Shown here: positions 16,704 to 24,888 of the stretch, piece by piece
Position numbering within the stretch: position 1 is the stretch's first letter
Layout: every line of letters begins with the position of its first letter
Assembly (NCBI RefSeq): GCF_030817015.1
Contig: NZ_JAUSYS010000001.1
Coordinates: 4,216,001 to 4,280,000 of the forward strand
Source of the DNA: Arthrobacter sp. V1I7
GTDB taxonomy: Bacteria > Actinomycetota > Actinomycetes > Actinomycetales > Micrococcaceae
Reading direction: 5' to 3'
DNA length: 64,000 bases
Notes under the pieces: generated by a model
Told to the model about the DNA's origin: nothing
Seen by the model: only the letters and a program-made list of their open reading frames with translations
Databases searched by the model: none
Position numbers and translations under genes: made by a program

Positions 16704-19034
16704 TCAGACGGCGGCGCGGACGACCGGGATCGACGCCGTCGGAAGACCGCTGGGGAAAACCGTGGGCTCAGGTACGGCCACGGGCGCCAGCGGCACCCGG
16801 ACCGGGTCACCGTCCACGGTCAGCAGCTCGCCGCGCACCTCGACGTCGAGCGGCGCGCCCTGCCGGACCGTCAGGGTGATGGATCCCTGTTCCAGGCCGA
16901 TGTGCAGCAGCCTGCCCTGGACCTTCAGGTGGAAAGACAGCCCGTCCCATTCGGCAGGCAGCCGCGGGTCGAAGTACGGCACCGCGCCTTGGTCCCGCAG
17001 GCCGGCGAAACCGCTCACCAGCGAGCTCCACACACCGCCGGCCGACGCGATGTGGACGCCGTCGATCGTGTTGCCGTGGGTGTCGTCGAGGTCAATGAAC
17101 AGCGCGTGCGTGAAGTGGTCCAGCGCCGCCTTGCCGTAGCCGACCTCGGCCGCCATGATGCCCTGGACGCAGGCGGAGAGCGTGGAGTCGCCGGTTGTGA
17201 TTGGATCATAGAAATCGAACGCGCGGCGCTTCTCTTCGGCGGTGAAATCCTGCCACTGCAGGAACATGGCCAGTACGGTGTCCGCCTGCTTGAGGACCTG
17301 GTGCCGGTAGATCACCAGCGGGTGGAAGTTCAGCAGCAGCGGGTACTTGGCACGCGGCGTACTCCAGTCCCACGGCTCCAGGGTCATGAAGTCGTTGTCC
17401 TGTGAGTGCACCTGCAGGTCCTCGTCGTACGGCAGCTGCATGCGGTTGGCGGCCTGCTCCCAGAGCTGGCGTTCGGCGTCGTCGATCTCCGGGTGGTCCA
17501 GCGCCGCCGCGGCACGCAGGTTAAAGCGCGCCATGACGTTGGTATACAGGTTGTCGTTGACGACCGCCGTGTACTCGTCCGGGCCGGTGACGCCGTGGAT
17601 GTGGAAGAGGCCGTCCTTGCCGAAGAAGCCCAGCGAGACCCACATCCGGGCCGTCTCGATCAGCAGCTCGGAGCCGAGGGATTCCCTGAACTCGGAGTCG
17701 CCGCTGGCCCAGATGTAGCGGTTGGTCGCGAACGCGATCGCCGCGGCGATGTGGAACTGGGCCGTGCCCGCCGCGTAGTAGGCGCTGGCCTCGAGCCCGT
17801 TGATGGTCCGCCAGGGGAACAGGGCTCCGTCCACGCTGAGCTCCTCGGCGCGGAACTTGGCCTCGGGCAGCATCTGGTGGCGGAACTCGAGGACCTGGCG
17901 GGCGTTCCCCGGGTTGGTGTAGGTCAGGTACGGCAGCAGGTACACCTCCTGGTCCCAGAAGTAGTGGCCCTCGTAGCCGGAACCGCTGACGCCCTTCGCC
18001 GGGATGCCGGCGACGTCGGCGCAGGCCGTGGCCTGGGCCAGCTGGAAGAGGTTCCAGCGGACCGCCTGCTGGAGTTCGGCCTGTCCGGCCAGCTCGATGT
18101 CGCTCGTGGTCCAGTAGTCGCGGTAGTGCGCCGCGCTTTCGGCGAAGATCTCGCCGAGGGGCTTGAGGCCGGCTTCGGCGGCGTCGGCCAGGTCCCCGAC
18201 GTTCTGCCCGACGGCGTAGCTGACGCTCTTCTCCAAAACGAACGGCTCGTCCGCGCCGACGGCCAGGACGTAGCGGACGCTGCTGTCGTCCTCGTGCACC
18301 TGGGTGTCGAAGGGCTGCACGCCGGCGTTCGTCCAGTGGTCCACGGCCAGGCCGATCCGCTGCTTGGATTCGGCGGTCTCCCAGGACAGCCGCAGCGAAC
18401 CGTCCCCGCCGTCGAGCCGCACCGGCAGGAGTACCCGCCCGGCGTGCCGGCCGGCCCGGCGCGGGTCGTGTGCCGAGTGGTCCTCCACCGGCTGGTCCTG
18501 GCGGTTGATCACGGAGGAGGTGACATCCGCGGAGATGTCCCGGTCCGCTGCGAGTTCCAGCGAGATGCCGAGCGCGCCGCGGGATCCGTAGCCGACCGCG
18601 CGGCGTTCCGTGGTGGTTACGGTGGCGCCGGAGCGGCACTGCCAGACGACCCGGCATTCGTAGACGCCGGTCGCGAAGTCCAGGCTGCGCCGGTAGTCCA
18701 GAACGGTGGATTCCGCCAGGCTCAGGGTCTCGCCGTCGATGATCACGGTGAAGTTGTTGGCATCCGGAATGTAGAGGATGCGCTGGCCGGTGCGGGCAAA
18801 GCCGTAGGCGTTTTCCGCGTGTTTGATGTCCCAGGTCTCGTGGAAGCCGTTGATGAAGCTGCCCGGAAGTTCTGCGTCGGCGGCCGCCCAGTGGGCGCCG
18901 CGGATGCCTAGGTGGCCGTTGCCGAGGCTGAACAGGGTCTCCAGCGTGCCGGCGTTGCCGGGGAGGTGGACGGTCTCCACCAGCTGCCACGGGTCGTTGG
19001 GGAACCGGGCGCGGTCCGAGGTGATGAGGGCCAT
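16704..19034 (-). CDS. GH65 family disaccharide phosphorylase (maltose/trehalose/kojibiose type)
   Basis: The 776-residue protein has the usual GH65 build: N-terminal beta-sandwich (ETLFSLGNGHLGIRG...), linker, and an (alpha/alpha)6 barrel with GHYFWDQEVYLLPYL and the catalytic Glu487 in HGVTGPDEYTAVVNDN. A C-terminal beta domain follows. It phosphorolyses an alpha-linked glucose disaccharide with inversion to beta-glucose-1-phosphate. The upstream beta-phosphoglucomutase consumes exactly that product, which supports a phosphorylase rather than a hydrolase. I cannot tell which disaccharide is used. The start at 19034 follows AAAGGA; the gene is second in its operon. Confidence 0.9.
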   Translation of the reverse strand: MALITSDRARFPNDPWQLVETVHLPGNAGTLETLFSLGNGHLGIRGAHWAAADAELPGSFINGFHETWDIKHAENAYGFARTGQRILYIPDANNFTVIIDGETLSLAESTVLDYRRSLDFATGVYECRVVWQCRSGATVTTTERRAVGYGSRGALGISLELAADRDISADVTSSVINRQDQPVEDHSAHDPRRAGRHAGRVLLPVRLDGGDGSLRLSWETAESKQRIGLAVDHWTNAGVQPFDTQVHEDDSSVRYVLAVGADEPFVLEKSVSYAVGQNVGDLADAAEAGLKPLGEIFAESAAHYRDYWTTSDIELAGQAELQQAVRWNLFQLAQATACADVAGIPAKGVSGSGYEGHYFWDQEVYLLPYLTYTNPGNARQVLEFRHQMLPEAKFRAEELSVDGALFPWRTINGLEASAYYAAGTAQFHIAAAIAFATNRYIWASGDSEFRESLGSELLIETARMWVSLGFFGKDGLFHIHGVTGPDEYTAVVNDNLYTNVMARFNLRAAAALDHPEIDDAERQLWEQAANRMQLPYDEDLQVHSQDNDFMTLEPWDWSTPRAKYPLLLNFHPLVIYRHQVLKQADTVLAMFLQWQDFTAEEKRRAFDFYDPITTGDSTLSACVQGIMAAEVGYGKAALDHFTHALFIDLDDTHGNTIDGVHIASAGGVWSSLVSGFAGLRDQGAVPYFDPRLPAEWDGLSFHLKVQGRLLHIGLEQGSITLTVRQGAPLDVEVRGELLTVDGDPVRVPLAPVAVPEPTVFPSGLPTASIPVVRAAV

Positions 19035-19153
19035 GATGGTTTCCTTTAGGCGGTTCAAGCAGTGCTGTGAAAGTGGTGCTGGCGGAAGTTGTGCTGGGCG
19101 CTGGCTAGCCGGGCCCGTTGTGTCCGGGGCGGACTAGCCGGGCCGGGGGCGGG

Positions 19154-19894
19154 CTAGAGAAGTTCGTCGAGGTCGTTGACCACCAGGGTGGCGCCGGCGG
19201 CCAGCAGGGTCTCCCGGCCGGCTCCCCGGTCGACCCCGATCACCGAATGGAAACTCCCCGCGCTTCCGGCCTGGACACCGGAGACGGCATCCTCCACGAC
19301 GACGCATTCCTCGCTGGGCAGGCCCAGCAGCCGGGCGGCGTATTCGTAGGTGGCCGGGCTGGGCTTGCCGGGCAGTCCTTCCGCCACCGCGACGACGCCG
19401 TCCACCACCACCGGGAAGTGGTCGGAAAGTCCCGCGGCCTTGAGCACTGCGGGTGCGTTGCGGGACGAGGACACGACGGCGAGCTTCAGGCCGCGGGCCT
19501 GCACGGCTGCGATGAACCGCACGGAGCCCGCATAGGGCTCGACGCCGCCTGCGGCCACGATGTCGTTGAAGACCTTGTTCTTGCGGTTGCCCAGTCCATG
19601 GACGGTGTCATGCGCGGGATCGTCATTCAGCGGGCCTTCCGGCAGGACGATGTTCCGCGAGGCCAGGAAGTCCCGGACGCCGTCGAAGCGGGGCTTGCCG
19701 TCGATATGGTCGAAGTAGTCGCTTTCGCGGTAGGCCGGCGCCGCCGGGATGGCCTTGAGGAAACCGTCGAAGAGATCCTGCCAGGCGTGCTCGTGCACGA
19801 TCGCCGTCGGCGTCAGCACGCCGTCGAGGTCAAAGAGGATGGCGGCGGCGCCGTCGATCGCGTCGGCCTGGGCGGTACTGGGGAGCTCAGTCAT
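19154..19894 (-). CDS. HAD-family beta-phosphoglucomutase
   Basis: The 246-residue HAD protein has the nucleophile motif FDLDGVLTPT (Asp22, Asp24), a small cap domain, AVVSSSRNAP (motif II Ser), KPSPATYEYAARLLG (motif III Lys) and VVEDAVSGVQAG (motif IV Asp pair). It converts beta-glucose-1-phosphate to glucose-6-phosphate and sits just upstream of the GH65 gene, so together they bring a disaccharide into glycolysis. The start at 19894 follows AAAGGA. A decayed LacI gene and a LacI-type palindrome lie upstream. Confidence 0.87.
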   Translation of the reverse strand: MTELPSTAQADAIDGAAAILFDLDGVLTPTAIVHEHAWQDLFDGFLKAIPAAPAYRESDYFDHIDGKPRFDGVRDFLASRNIVLPEGPLNDDPAHDTVHGLGNRKNKVFNDIVAAGGVEPYAGSVRFIAAVQARGLKLAVVSSSRNAPAVLKAAGLSDHFPVVVDGVVAVAEGLPGKPSPATYEYAARLLGLPSEECVVVEDAVSGVQAGSAGSFHSVIGVDRGAGRETLLAAGATLVVNDLDELL

Positions 19895-20007
19895 GAATCT
19901 TTGTCCTTTCAGACCTTGGCGGAAGTCGGTGCAAACTCTGCGTGGAGGCACACAGGAGGCGGGGAACTCTCCAGGGATAGTGGCCGGCGGAGCTGAGTTG
20001 CCGGCAT

Positions 20008-20310
20008 CGGCGCCGGCGGCGGGTGCTCTTGCATTCGACCAGTTCGGTCTCCAGCCGTGGCTGGACGGGGATTCGGAAGCCCCGGGTGGTGAAGCCTGTC
20101 AAGCAGCAGGTTGGCGGCGAACGCGCCTTGGCCTGCTACTGGCTGGGCGATCGTGGTCAGTCCCATGAAGAACCAACTCATCCGATGATCGTCTATTCCT
20201 ATGATGGACACGTTTTTCGGTGGTGACAACCCGAGGTCCCGCAAACATCACCGCGTCGGAGCCGTTTCGTCGCAACCGGGGAAGATCGCGGAGGGCATCC
20301 TGCGGTTTTC
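20008..20310 (-). pseudogene. Decayed LacI-family regulator (C-terminal half)
   Basis: Pieces of a LacI effector domain appear in three frames: MPSAIFPGCDETA near 20300, then RDLGLSPPKNVSIIGIDDHR and LTTIAQPVAGQGAFAANLLLDRL (20050-20230), then PVQPRLETELVECKSTRRR close to 20010. In order they match the end of a LacI protein ('PTAIFAGCDE...RDLGLSVPxDVSVIGID...LLDRL...LETELVxRxST'). At least two frameshifts separate them, and the DNA-binding half is missing. It was probably the local regulator of the phosphorylase operon (inference from position and the remaining operator). Confidence 0.78.
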
Positions 20311-20335
20311 GATCAAGTCGGTCATGGCCCTCGAG

Positions 20336-20349
20336 TGTAAGCGCTTACA
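20336..20349. promoter_or_regulatory. LacI-type operator TGTAAGCGCTTACA
   Basis: This is a perfect 14-bp palindrome with the central CG that LacI-family proteins bend. It lies directly upstream of the LacI remnant and the phosphorylase operon. The site is intact while the local regulator is not, so it may now be unbound or served by another LacI protein. Confidence 0.65.
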
Positions 20350-20392
20350 AATTCAGCCTGCAACTGGATGAACAGAAGCGGGCCTCTTGGCC

Positions 20393-21031
20393 CTAGCCGA
20401 GCCGGGCGCCCACCGGGCGGAGCACGTAGTGGCGCAGGAAGGCGCTGACGTCCACGAGTTCTTCCTTGGAGATGCTGTGCCCCATGCCCGGGTAGGTGCG
20501 GGCCGTGAGTTGGGTGTGCTCGTGGAGCCATTCCTCGGTGTGCTCCGTAGCGGCGTCGTTGATCACAACGTCGTCCCGGTCCCGGCCCCAAAAGAAGGGC
20601 GGGCGGGACTCGAACGATTCGCTCATCGCCAGAAGTTCGTTTTCCAGGACAAAACCGGACAATCCGACCACCGCGCGGAACTGCGCCGGCCGCAGCCGCA
20701 GCAGTGTGGTGGCCATGGCCATGCCCTGTGAGTAACCGAGCAGGCTGACGCTGCTGTGCTGGGCCTTGACGGATTCAATCCAGCTGAAGACTGCGTTTGT
20801 GGATGAGATGACGTCCGCGAAGTCGTGGGTCAGGAAGTAGTCCAGCAGGAACCAGCCGTGGCCGTCTCCAATTACCTTGGGGCCGCGCAGCGCGGCGCAG
20901 CTGAAATCAGGGGGCAGGCTGTCGAAGAGTTTCGTCATCCAGGATTCATCCCTGCCGTAGCCATGCATCATAACCAGCAGGGGCGTGCCGGCACGTTCGT
21001 GTTCCGGCTTGGACCAGACGACTGTCTCCAT
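20393..21031 (-). CDS. Alpha/beta hydrolase, phospholipase/carboxylesterase family
   Basis: The 212-residue protein has the oxyanion motif MMHGYGRDE, the nucleophile elbow LLGYSQGMAM (Ser), an Asp in WGRDRDDVV and the His in YPGMGHSISKEEL. This is the build of the cytosolic carboxylesterase/phospholipase family (PF02230). It hydrolyses short esters; the true substrate is unknown. There is no signal peptide. It follows the fabF gene by 9 bp in the same direction, so the two may be co-transcribed. Confidence 0.84.
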   Translation of the reverse strand: METVVWSKPEHERAGTPLLVMMHGYGRDESWMTKLFDSLPPDFSCAALRGPKVIGDGHGWFLLDYFLTHDFADVISSTNAVFSWIESVKAQHSSVSLLGYSQGMAMATTLLRLRPAQFRAVVGLSGFVLENELLAMSESFESRPPFFWGRDRDDVVINDAATEHTEEWLHEHTQLTARTYPGMGHSISKEELVDVSAFLRHYVLRPVGARLG

Positions 21032-21040
21032 GGGCCCAGC

Positions 21041-22261
21041 CTAGCTTTCAGTGATCACCAGCGCGGTACTGTGGCCGCCGAAGCCGAAGGCGTTGGTGAT
21101 GCCCGCCTTCGCGGACAGACCCGAGACGGTTTCCGGGATGATGTTGAGGTCCACCCCGTCACCGGGCGCCTCAAGGTTGCGGGTGCCCGGAAACGCTCCC
21201 GACCGCAACGCCTGGACCATTACGACGGCGCCGAGCGCGCCCGCGCCGCCCAGAAGGTGTCCGGTGAGGGATTTGCTGGAGGTGACCGGAACCTGGTTGC
21301 CGAGGACGGCCGTGATGGCCTCCGCTTCCAGGCGGTCCCCCACCGGCGTGGAAGTCGCGTGGGCATGGACAAGGCCGATGTCCTGGGGGCTCAGGTCCGC
21401 GGCCGCAAGGGCTTTCTCCATGACACGGCGTTGCATGGCCGGATCCGCGGCGACGATGTCCACGGCGTCGGACGTCACCGCAGTCCCGGCCACCACGCCC
21501 AGGATGGCCGCTCCACGGGCGCGGGCATGATCCTCGCGTTCCAGCACCAGGATCCCGGCGCCCTCGGCCAGCACGAAGCCATCCCGGTCACGGTCGAACG
21601 GCCGGGATGCGGACTGCGGGTCCTCATTGCGGGTGGACAGGGCCCGGATCTGGGCAAAGCCGCTGATGATCAGGCCGTTGATGCAGGAGTCCACGCCACC
21701 GGCAATCACGATGTCCGCACCACCGGCCCGGATCATGTCGGCGCCCTGGGAGATTGCTTCCGCTCCGGAGGCGCAAGCGCTCACCGGCGTCCTGGCGCCG
21801 CCCTTGGCGCCGACCTCCATGGACACCCAGGCGGAAGGGGCGTTCGTCATGATGCGCGTGAGAGTATGCGGGGAAACCCGCCGGGGACCGCTGGCATCGA
21901 GCGCCCGGGTCTGCTCCAAGATGGTGTCCAGGCCGCCGTAGCCGGAGCCAATCACCACCGCGAGCCGCTCGGGGTCCGCGTCCGGGCGGCCGGCCTGGGC
22001 CCATGCCTCCCGGGCCGCAATCAGCGCCAGTTGACCGCAGCGGTCCATCCTCTTGTACTCGGGAGTGGAGAGCTGTGCGGCCACGTCCCCGGTGACCCGG
22101 CCGGCCAGCCGGACGGGGAGCGCCCGGGCCCAGTCCTCGTCGAGGGCCGCGATTCCGGAGCGGCCGGCCAAAAGTGCGTCCCACGTTTCGGCAGCCGTGC
22201 CGCCAACGGGGGTCACCGCGCCTAGCCCGGTGATGACGACTCGGGGGAAAACTTCAGACAT
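21041..22261 (-). CDS. fabF: 3-oxoacyl-[ACP] synthase II (KAS II type)
   Basis: The 406-residue thiolase-fold enzyme has the KAS II triad: Cys163 in VSACASGAEAI, His301 in HAHATSTPVGD and His335 in LTGHLLGGAGA. The FGFGGHS glycine turn lies near the C-terminus. It elongates acyl-ACP with malonyl-ACP. No ACP, FabH or FabD gene is nearby, so this is an orphan or second copy, perhaps for a special lipid (inference). The start MSEVFPRVV at 22261 fits the family; the frame runs upstream but with unlikely sequence, and no strong ribosome-binding site is seen. Confidence 0.88.
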   Translation of the reverse strand: MSEVFPRVVITGLGAVTPVGGTAAETWDALLAGRSGIAALDEDWARALPVRLAGRVTGDVAAQLSTPEYKRMDRCGQLALIAAREAWAQAGRPDADPERLAVVIGSGYGGLDTILEQTRALDASGPRRVSPHTLTRIMTNAPSAWVSMEVGAKGGARTPVSACASGAEAISQGADMIRAGGADIVIAGGVDSCINGLIISGFAQIRALSTRNEDPQSASRPFDRDRDGFVLAEGAGILVLEREDHARARGAAILGVVAGTAVTSDAVDIVAADPAMQRRVMEKALAAADLSPQDIGLVHAHATSTPVGDRLEAEAITAVLGNQVPVTSSKSLTGHLLGGAGALGAVVMVQALRSGAFPGTRNLEAPGDGVDLNIIPETVSGLSAKAGITNAFGFGGHSTALVITES

Positions 22262-22449
22262 TGCTAACCGTGTTTCTGTTAGGCCCGCCAATAGGCCCGC
22301 TGGGAGTGCGAGGGCGGGGCGTGCTTCAACGGCTGACGCCAGGCACCCCTTAAGCGTACGTGCCTCCGGCGGGGGGCCGTTCCGGAAACGGCGCAGCAAT
22401 TGCTTCATTGGTTCGTTGAAACGGCAGGTAGCGGGATGTAGCGTGTCGA

Positions 22450-22478
22450 TTGACAGCAGACTTAGCAACGCCTATCCG
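22450..22478 (+). promoter_or_regulatory. Promoter of the DUF6458 gene
   Basis: TTGACA (22450-22455) and TATCCG (22473-22478) are separated by 17 bp, close to the vegetative sigma consensus, and lie 24 bp before the ATG at 22502, which is preceded by AAGGAG. Confidence 0.6.
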
Positions 22479-22501
22479 TCCACGGACACAAGGAGCAAGT
22501 C

Positions 22502-22765
22502 ATGAGAATCGGTTCCTCCATCTTCCTGATCGCCCTCGGCGCGATCCTCGCCTGGGCCATCGCCCCCGGGCTGATCCCGTATGTCGACCAGGCCATGGTC
22601 GGCTACATCCTGATGGTGGTCGGCGTGATCGGACTCATCGCTTCCCTGGTCCTCGCCTCCCCCGGCCGTGGCCATAGCCGCCGGGTCAGTGAGACGCGCT
22701 CAGCCGTCGACCCCAACACGGGCGAGACGATCACGCGCAATGAAAGCCGCAACGACGGCCTCTAA
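22502..22765 (+). CDS. DUF6458 small membrane protein
   Basis: The 87-residue protein has two membrane helices (residues 4-24 and 32-52) and a polar, Ser/Arg/Thr-rich tail. The layout MRIGSSIFLIALGAILAWAI matches small actinobacterial proteins now called DUF6458. Function is unknown. Its stop codon TAA forms part of the CTAAG target duplication of the downstream IS1380 element, so the insertion kept the reading frame intact while removing the native 3' end of the transcript. Confidence 0.8.
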   Translation: MRIGSSIFLIALGAILAWAIAPGLIPYVDQAMVGYILMVVGVIGLIASLVLASPGRGHSRRVSETRSAVDPNTGETITRNESRNDGL

Positions 22766-22766
22766 G

Positions 22767-24418
22767 CCTCGATCCACCGGTTGTGTTTGATGGGGCAGGG
22801 TCGTTCTGATCTGGGTCCGGGTTCGGTCGATGGGCATGACGGGGTTGCCGGCCTTGCTGCCGGTGGTGTTCCTTGGTCCTGGTTGCGCCGAGTCGGCTGG
22901 GTGGTCAGATGGTGGCGGTCCGTGGTGGCCCGCAGGCCGCTTCGAAGAGATTTGACCAGCTGGTTTCCCAGGGCCAGTTGGCGGGCAGGTGCAGGATGAT
23001 TCTCCGTGCCGAGGTCGCGATCCTGGCGGGGACGGTGATGATTTTTCGGCGGATGGTTCCGCTGCGTGCCTTGCCCAGGTCGGTGCTGGCGAGGGTGCCG
23101 ATGGCGCGTGAGAGGTTGAAGGCGATGGCCGCCAGGACCAGCCAGGCTGCGTTGGCGGTGAATTTTCCCGAGGGCAGGTGCGCCAGGGCACTGTCTTTGA
23201 GGTCTGCGTTGACCTGCTCGATTATGGCGTGTTGGCGGTGGGTTTTGTCTGCGGTGACGGTGTCTAGGGCGCTGGTGGTGAAGAAGGCGTGGAAGCGGTG
23301 GGTGTCGAACAGGGTCTGTTGCCCCGCGCTGGCTTTGGCGTTCAGTTCCGGGATCCGGCGCACGACCAGGCGCCCGTGGATGCGTTCGGCTTTCTTTCGG
23401 CCCACGAAGGCAGTGAAGGCGGTTTCGGCGACTTCCGCCGAGGAAATCCAGGCTCCGGTGGTTTCATCGCGGACTGCGTCGGTGTATTGGATTGTGGTCC
23501 AGGCCTGCTCGTTGATGGTGGCGATGGAGCGTTTGACGGCCGGGTCCATCCTGGCGGTAATGGACACTTTTGCGCCTGCGCGGTGGGCAGCGGCGACAAC
23601 TGAGTGGCCGTAGAACGCGCTGTCGGCACGCAGCAGCACCAGCCCGGTGGCGTCCTTGCCACGCAGCCGTTTCACGGTGGCAAGGATGTCACCGATGAAC
23701 TTCCCCGCCCCGCGCGGGGACCCGGAGCTTCCCTTGCGCAGCCTCGCGCCGATGATGACCGGCGCCGCGGTCGCGGTCGAGAGGATCCCGATCAGCGCGT
23801 TCAATCCCCGGACCCCTGAGTAACCGTATCCGGAACCCTGTTTCCGGTAGCCGTGGACTTCCTTGATGGTGTCGTCGATATCGACCAAAGCGTAATCATC
23901 GATACCGGAGGCGATCGGGGCCACGGCGGCGACGTTCACCAGCCACCGGGCCGCGAGGGCGTCGAGCTGGCGGACATGGCCGAAAGTGAACGCCCTCAGG
24001 AACGATCCCAGAGTCGACGGGGCATATGCGCCGGCGAGAGTTTCTTCATCCCGCCGTGCCGCAGCAAGGCCATGTCATCGATGGAATCGGCCCCGGCGAC
24101 CATGCCCGCGACCATCGCAGTGACCTTCAACCCCGCATTTGCGCCGAAGTATCCGGGCAGCGTCAGCCACTGATCAGCGAGTTCGCCCAGGCAGGTTTTC
24201 ATCGCCAGCGCCATCGCCGGGACCAGCCCTGCGGCCGACACGAGATTGGAATCATCGAACGCGGCTGACACGCGCGTGGATCTATGGAAAAGTTGCACCT
24301 ACGAGATGCCTCTCGGATTGGCCAAACGGAGTTCTAGACAAACCCCATTTTTGCCGATCCGACAGGCATTCTCCGTTTAAACCGCCGCTCCAACCTCAAC
24401 CCGACCGGTGGATCGAGG
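22767..24418 (-). mobile_element. IS1380-family insertion sequence (about 1.65 kb)
   Basis: The left end reads CCTCGATCCACCGGT from 22767; the right end at 24404-24418 is its exact inverse complement, giving 15-bp terminal inverted repeats. CTAAG flanks both sides (22762-22766 and 24419-24423) as the target duplication (4 or 5 bp, since the last base is shared by repeat and flank). Size and gene content fit IS1380. The transposase has one frameshift, so this copy cannot move by itself. Confidence 0.88.
22905..24298 (-). pseudogene. IS1380-family transposase with a single-base frameshift
   Basis: The first part (from GTG 24298) reads MQLFHRSTRVSAAFDDSNLV to DDMALLRHGGMKKL, then the frame shifts near 24030. 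The second frame continues AGAYAPSTLGSFLRAFTFG and runs to the stop at 22905, with ALVDIDDTIKEVHGY (first catalytic Asp region), LLRADSAFYGH (second Asp) and HRQHAIIEQVNADLKDSALAH (Glu region). The sequence ctctcgcc at the junction needs one extra T (ctcttcgcc, Leu-Phe-Ala) to restore a continuous protein of about 465 residues. I treat it as inactivated; a sequencing error or programmed shift is possible. Confidence 0.85.
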
Positions 24419-24465
24419 CTAAGCCTTCCGTTGCAACGCCGCCCCGGATAAACAACCTGTGCACC

Positions 24466-24490
24466 GGCCCGGACCCTGGTGGTTCGGGCC
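24466..24490 (+). terminator. Possible original terminator of the DUF6458 transcript
   Basis: GGCCCGGACC (24466-24475) and GGTTCGGGCC (24481-24490) form a 10-bp stem with one G-U type pair and a 5-nt loop, followed by a CT-rich stretch. Before the IS1380 insertion it would have stood about 45 bp after the DUF6458 stop codon. It has no clear T-run. Confidence 0.4.
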
Positions 24491-24544
24491 GCACTCTCCT
24501 CTCTTGTGCTTCCCCGACCTACGCCGTCCGCCCGCCCGCGGTCC

Positions 24545-24623
24545 GGACATGTCCCGCGCCCGCCCCGGCGGTTGGACATAGTCCCAAACTGCCCATTCCC
24601 TGCAGCGAAAAATGGGCATGTCC
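24545..24623 (+). repeat. 79-bp interspersed repeat, copy A1
   Basis: The unit starts with GGACATGTCC and ends with GGGCATGTCC, which are inverted repeats of each other with one mismatch. TGGACATAGTCC lies in the middle. Bases 46-53 and 67-74 of the unit (TGCCCATT / AATGGGCA) pair as an 8-bp hairpin. Copy A2 differs at only three positions; copies B1 and B2 at 49.5 kb are on the other strand. Confidence 0.85.
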
Positions 24624-24648
24624 CCCGCGCCCGCCGCATCTGAGGGCC

Positions 24649-24727
24649 GGACATGTCCCACGCCCGCCCCGGCGGTTGGACATAATCCCAAACTGCCCAT
24701 TCCCCGCAGCGAAAAATGGGCATGTCC
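24649..24727 (+). repeat. 79-bp interspersed repeat, copy A2
   Basis: Tandem neighbour of A1 with a 25-bp spacer. Length, ends and hairpin are the same; the three differences from A1 lie outside the paired stem. It ends 43 bp before the -35 of the fructose operon promoter. Confidence 0.85.
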
Positions 24728-24770
24728 CCCTGCGACACCCACGGAGCTTCTGCGTTCATGTTGGTTTTCA

Positions 24771-24800
24771 TTGACAAAGCAACACGATCAAAGATAAAGT
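24771..24800 (+). promoter_or_regulatory. Promoter of the fructose operon
   Basis: TTGACA at 24771-24776 is followed after 17-18 bp by ATAAAG/TAAAGT (24794-24800). It stands about 90 bp upstream of the DeoR-type regulator gene, leaving a leader that carries the palindrome at 24819. Confidence 0.55.
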
Positions 24801-24818
24801 CAACTAATTCCACTTCGT

Positions 24819-24832
24819 GTGACAGCTGTCAC
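24819..24832. promoter_or_regulatory. Palindrome GTGACAGCTGTCAC, candidate FruR operator
   Basis: This perfect 14-bp palindrome lies just downstream of the predicted promoter and 57 bp before the regulator's start codon, where a repressor would block transcription. Autoregulation by the DeoR/FruR protein is the natural reading, but the site does not match a consensus I know. Confidence 0.45.
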
Positions 24833-24888
24833 GGAAGCGGCCCCGGGATCCGCAGTGGGGTCCCCGATATTGACGCAAGGGAGGGCCA

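Noticed and set aside
15245..16810. 521-codon open frame antisense to the MFS gene
   Set aside because: Composition is typical of antisense frames in GC-rich DNA (Arg/His/Gln/Gly), while the + strand encodes a recognisable 12-helix transporter.
17406..18911. 501-codon open frame antisense to the GH65 gene
   Set aside because: The GH65 frame has all family motifs; the opposite frame shows none.
20825..22225. 466-codon frame on the + strand across fabF
   Set aside because: The minus strand encodes a KAS II with complete catalytic triad; the + frame is a shadow.
1889..24350. Similar string TCTAGACAAGCCCCA (near 1891) and TCTAGACAAACCCCA (near 24336) in the leaders of both insertion sequences
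   Set aside because: The two elements belong to different families with different ends; one 15-base near match is not enough to claim a shared element.
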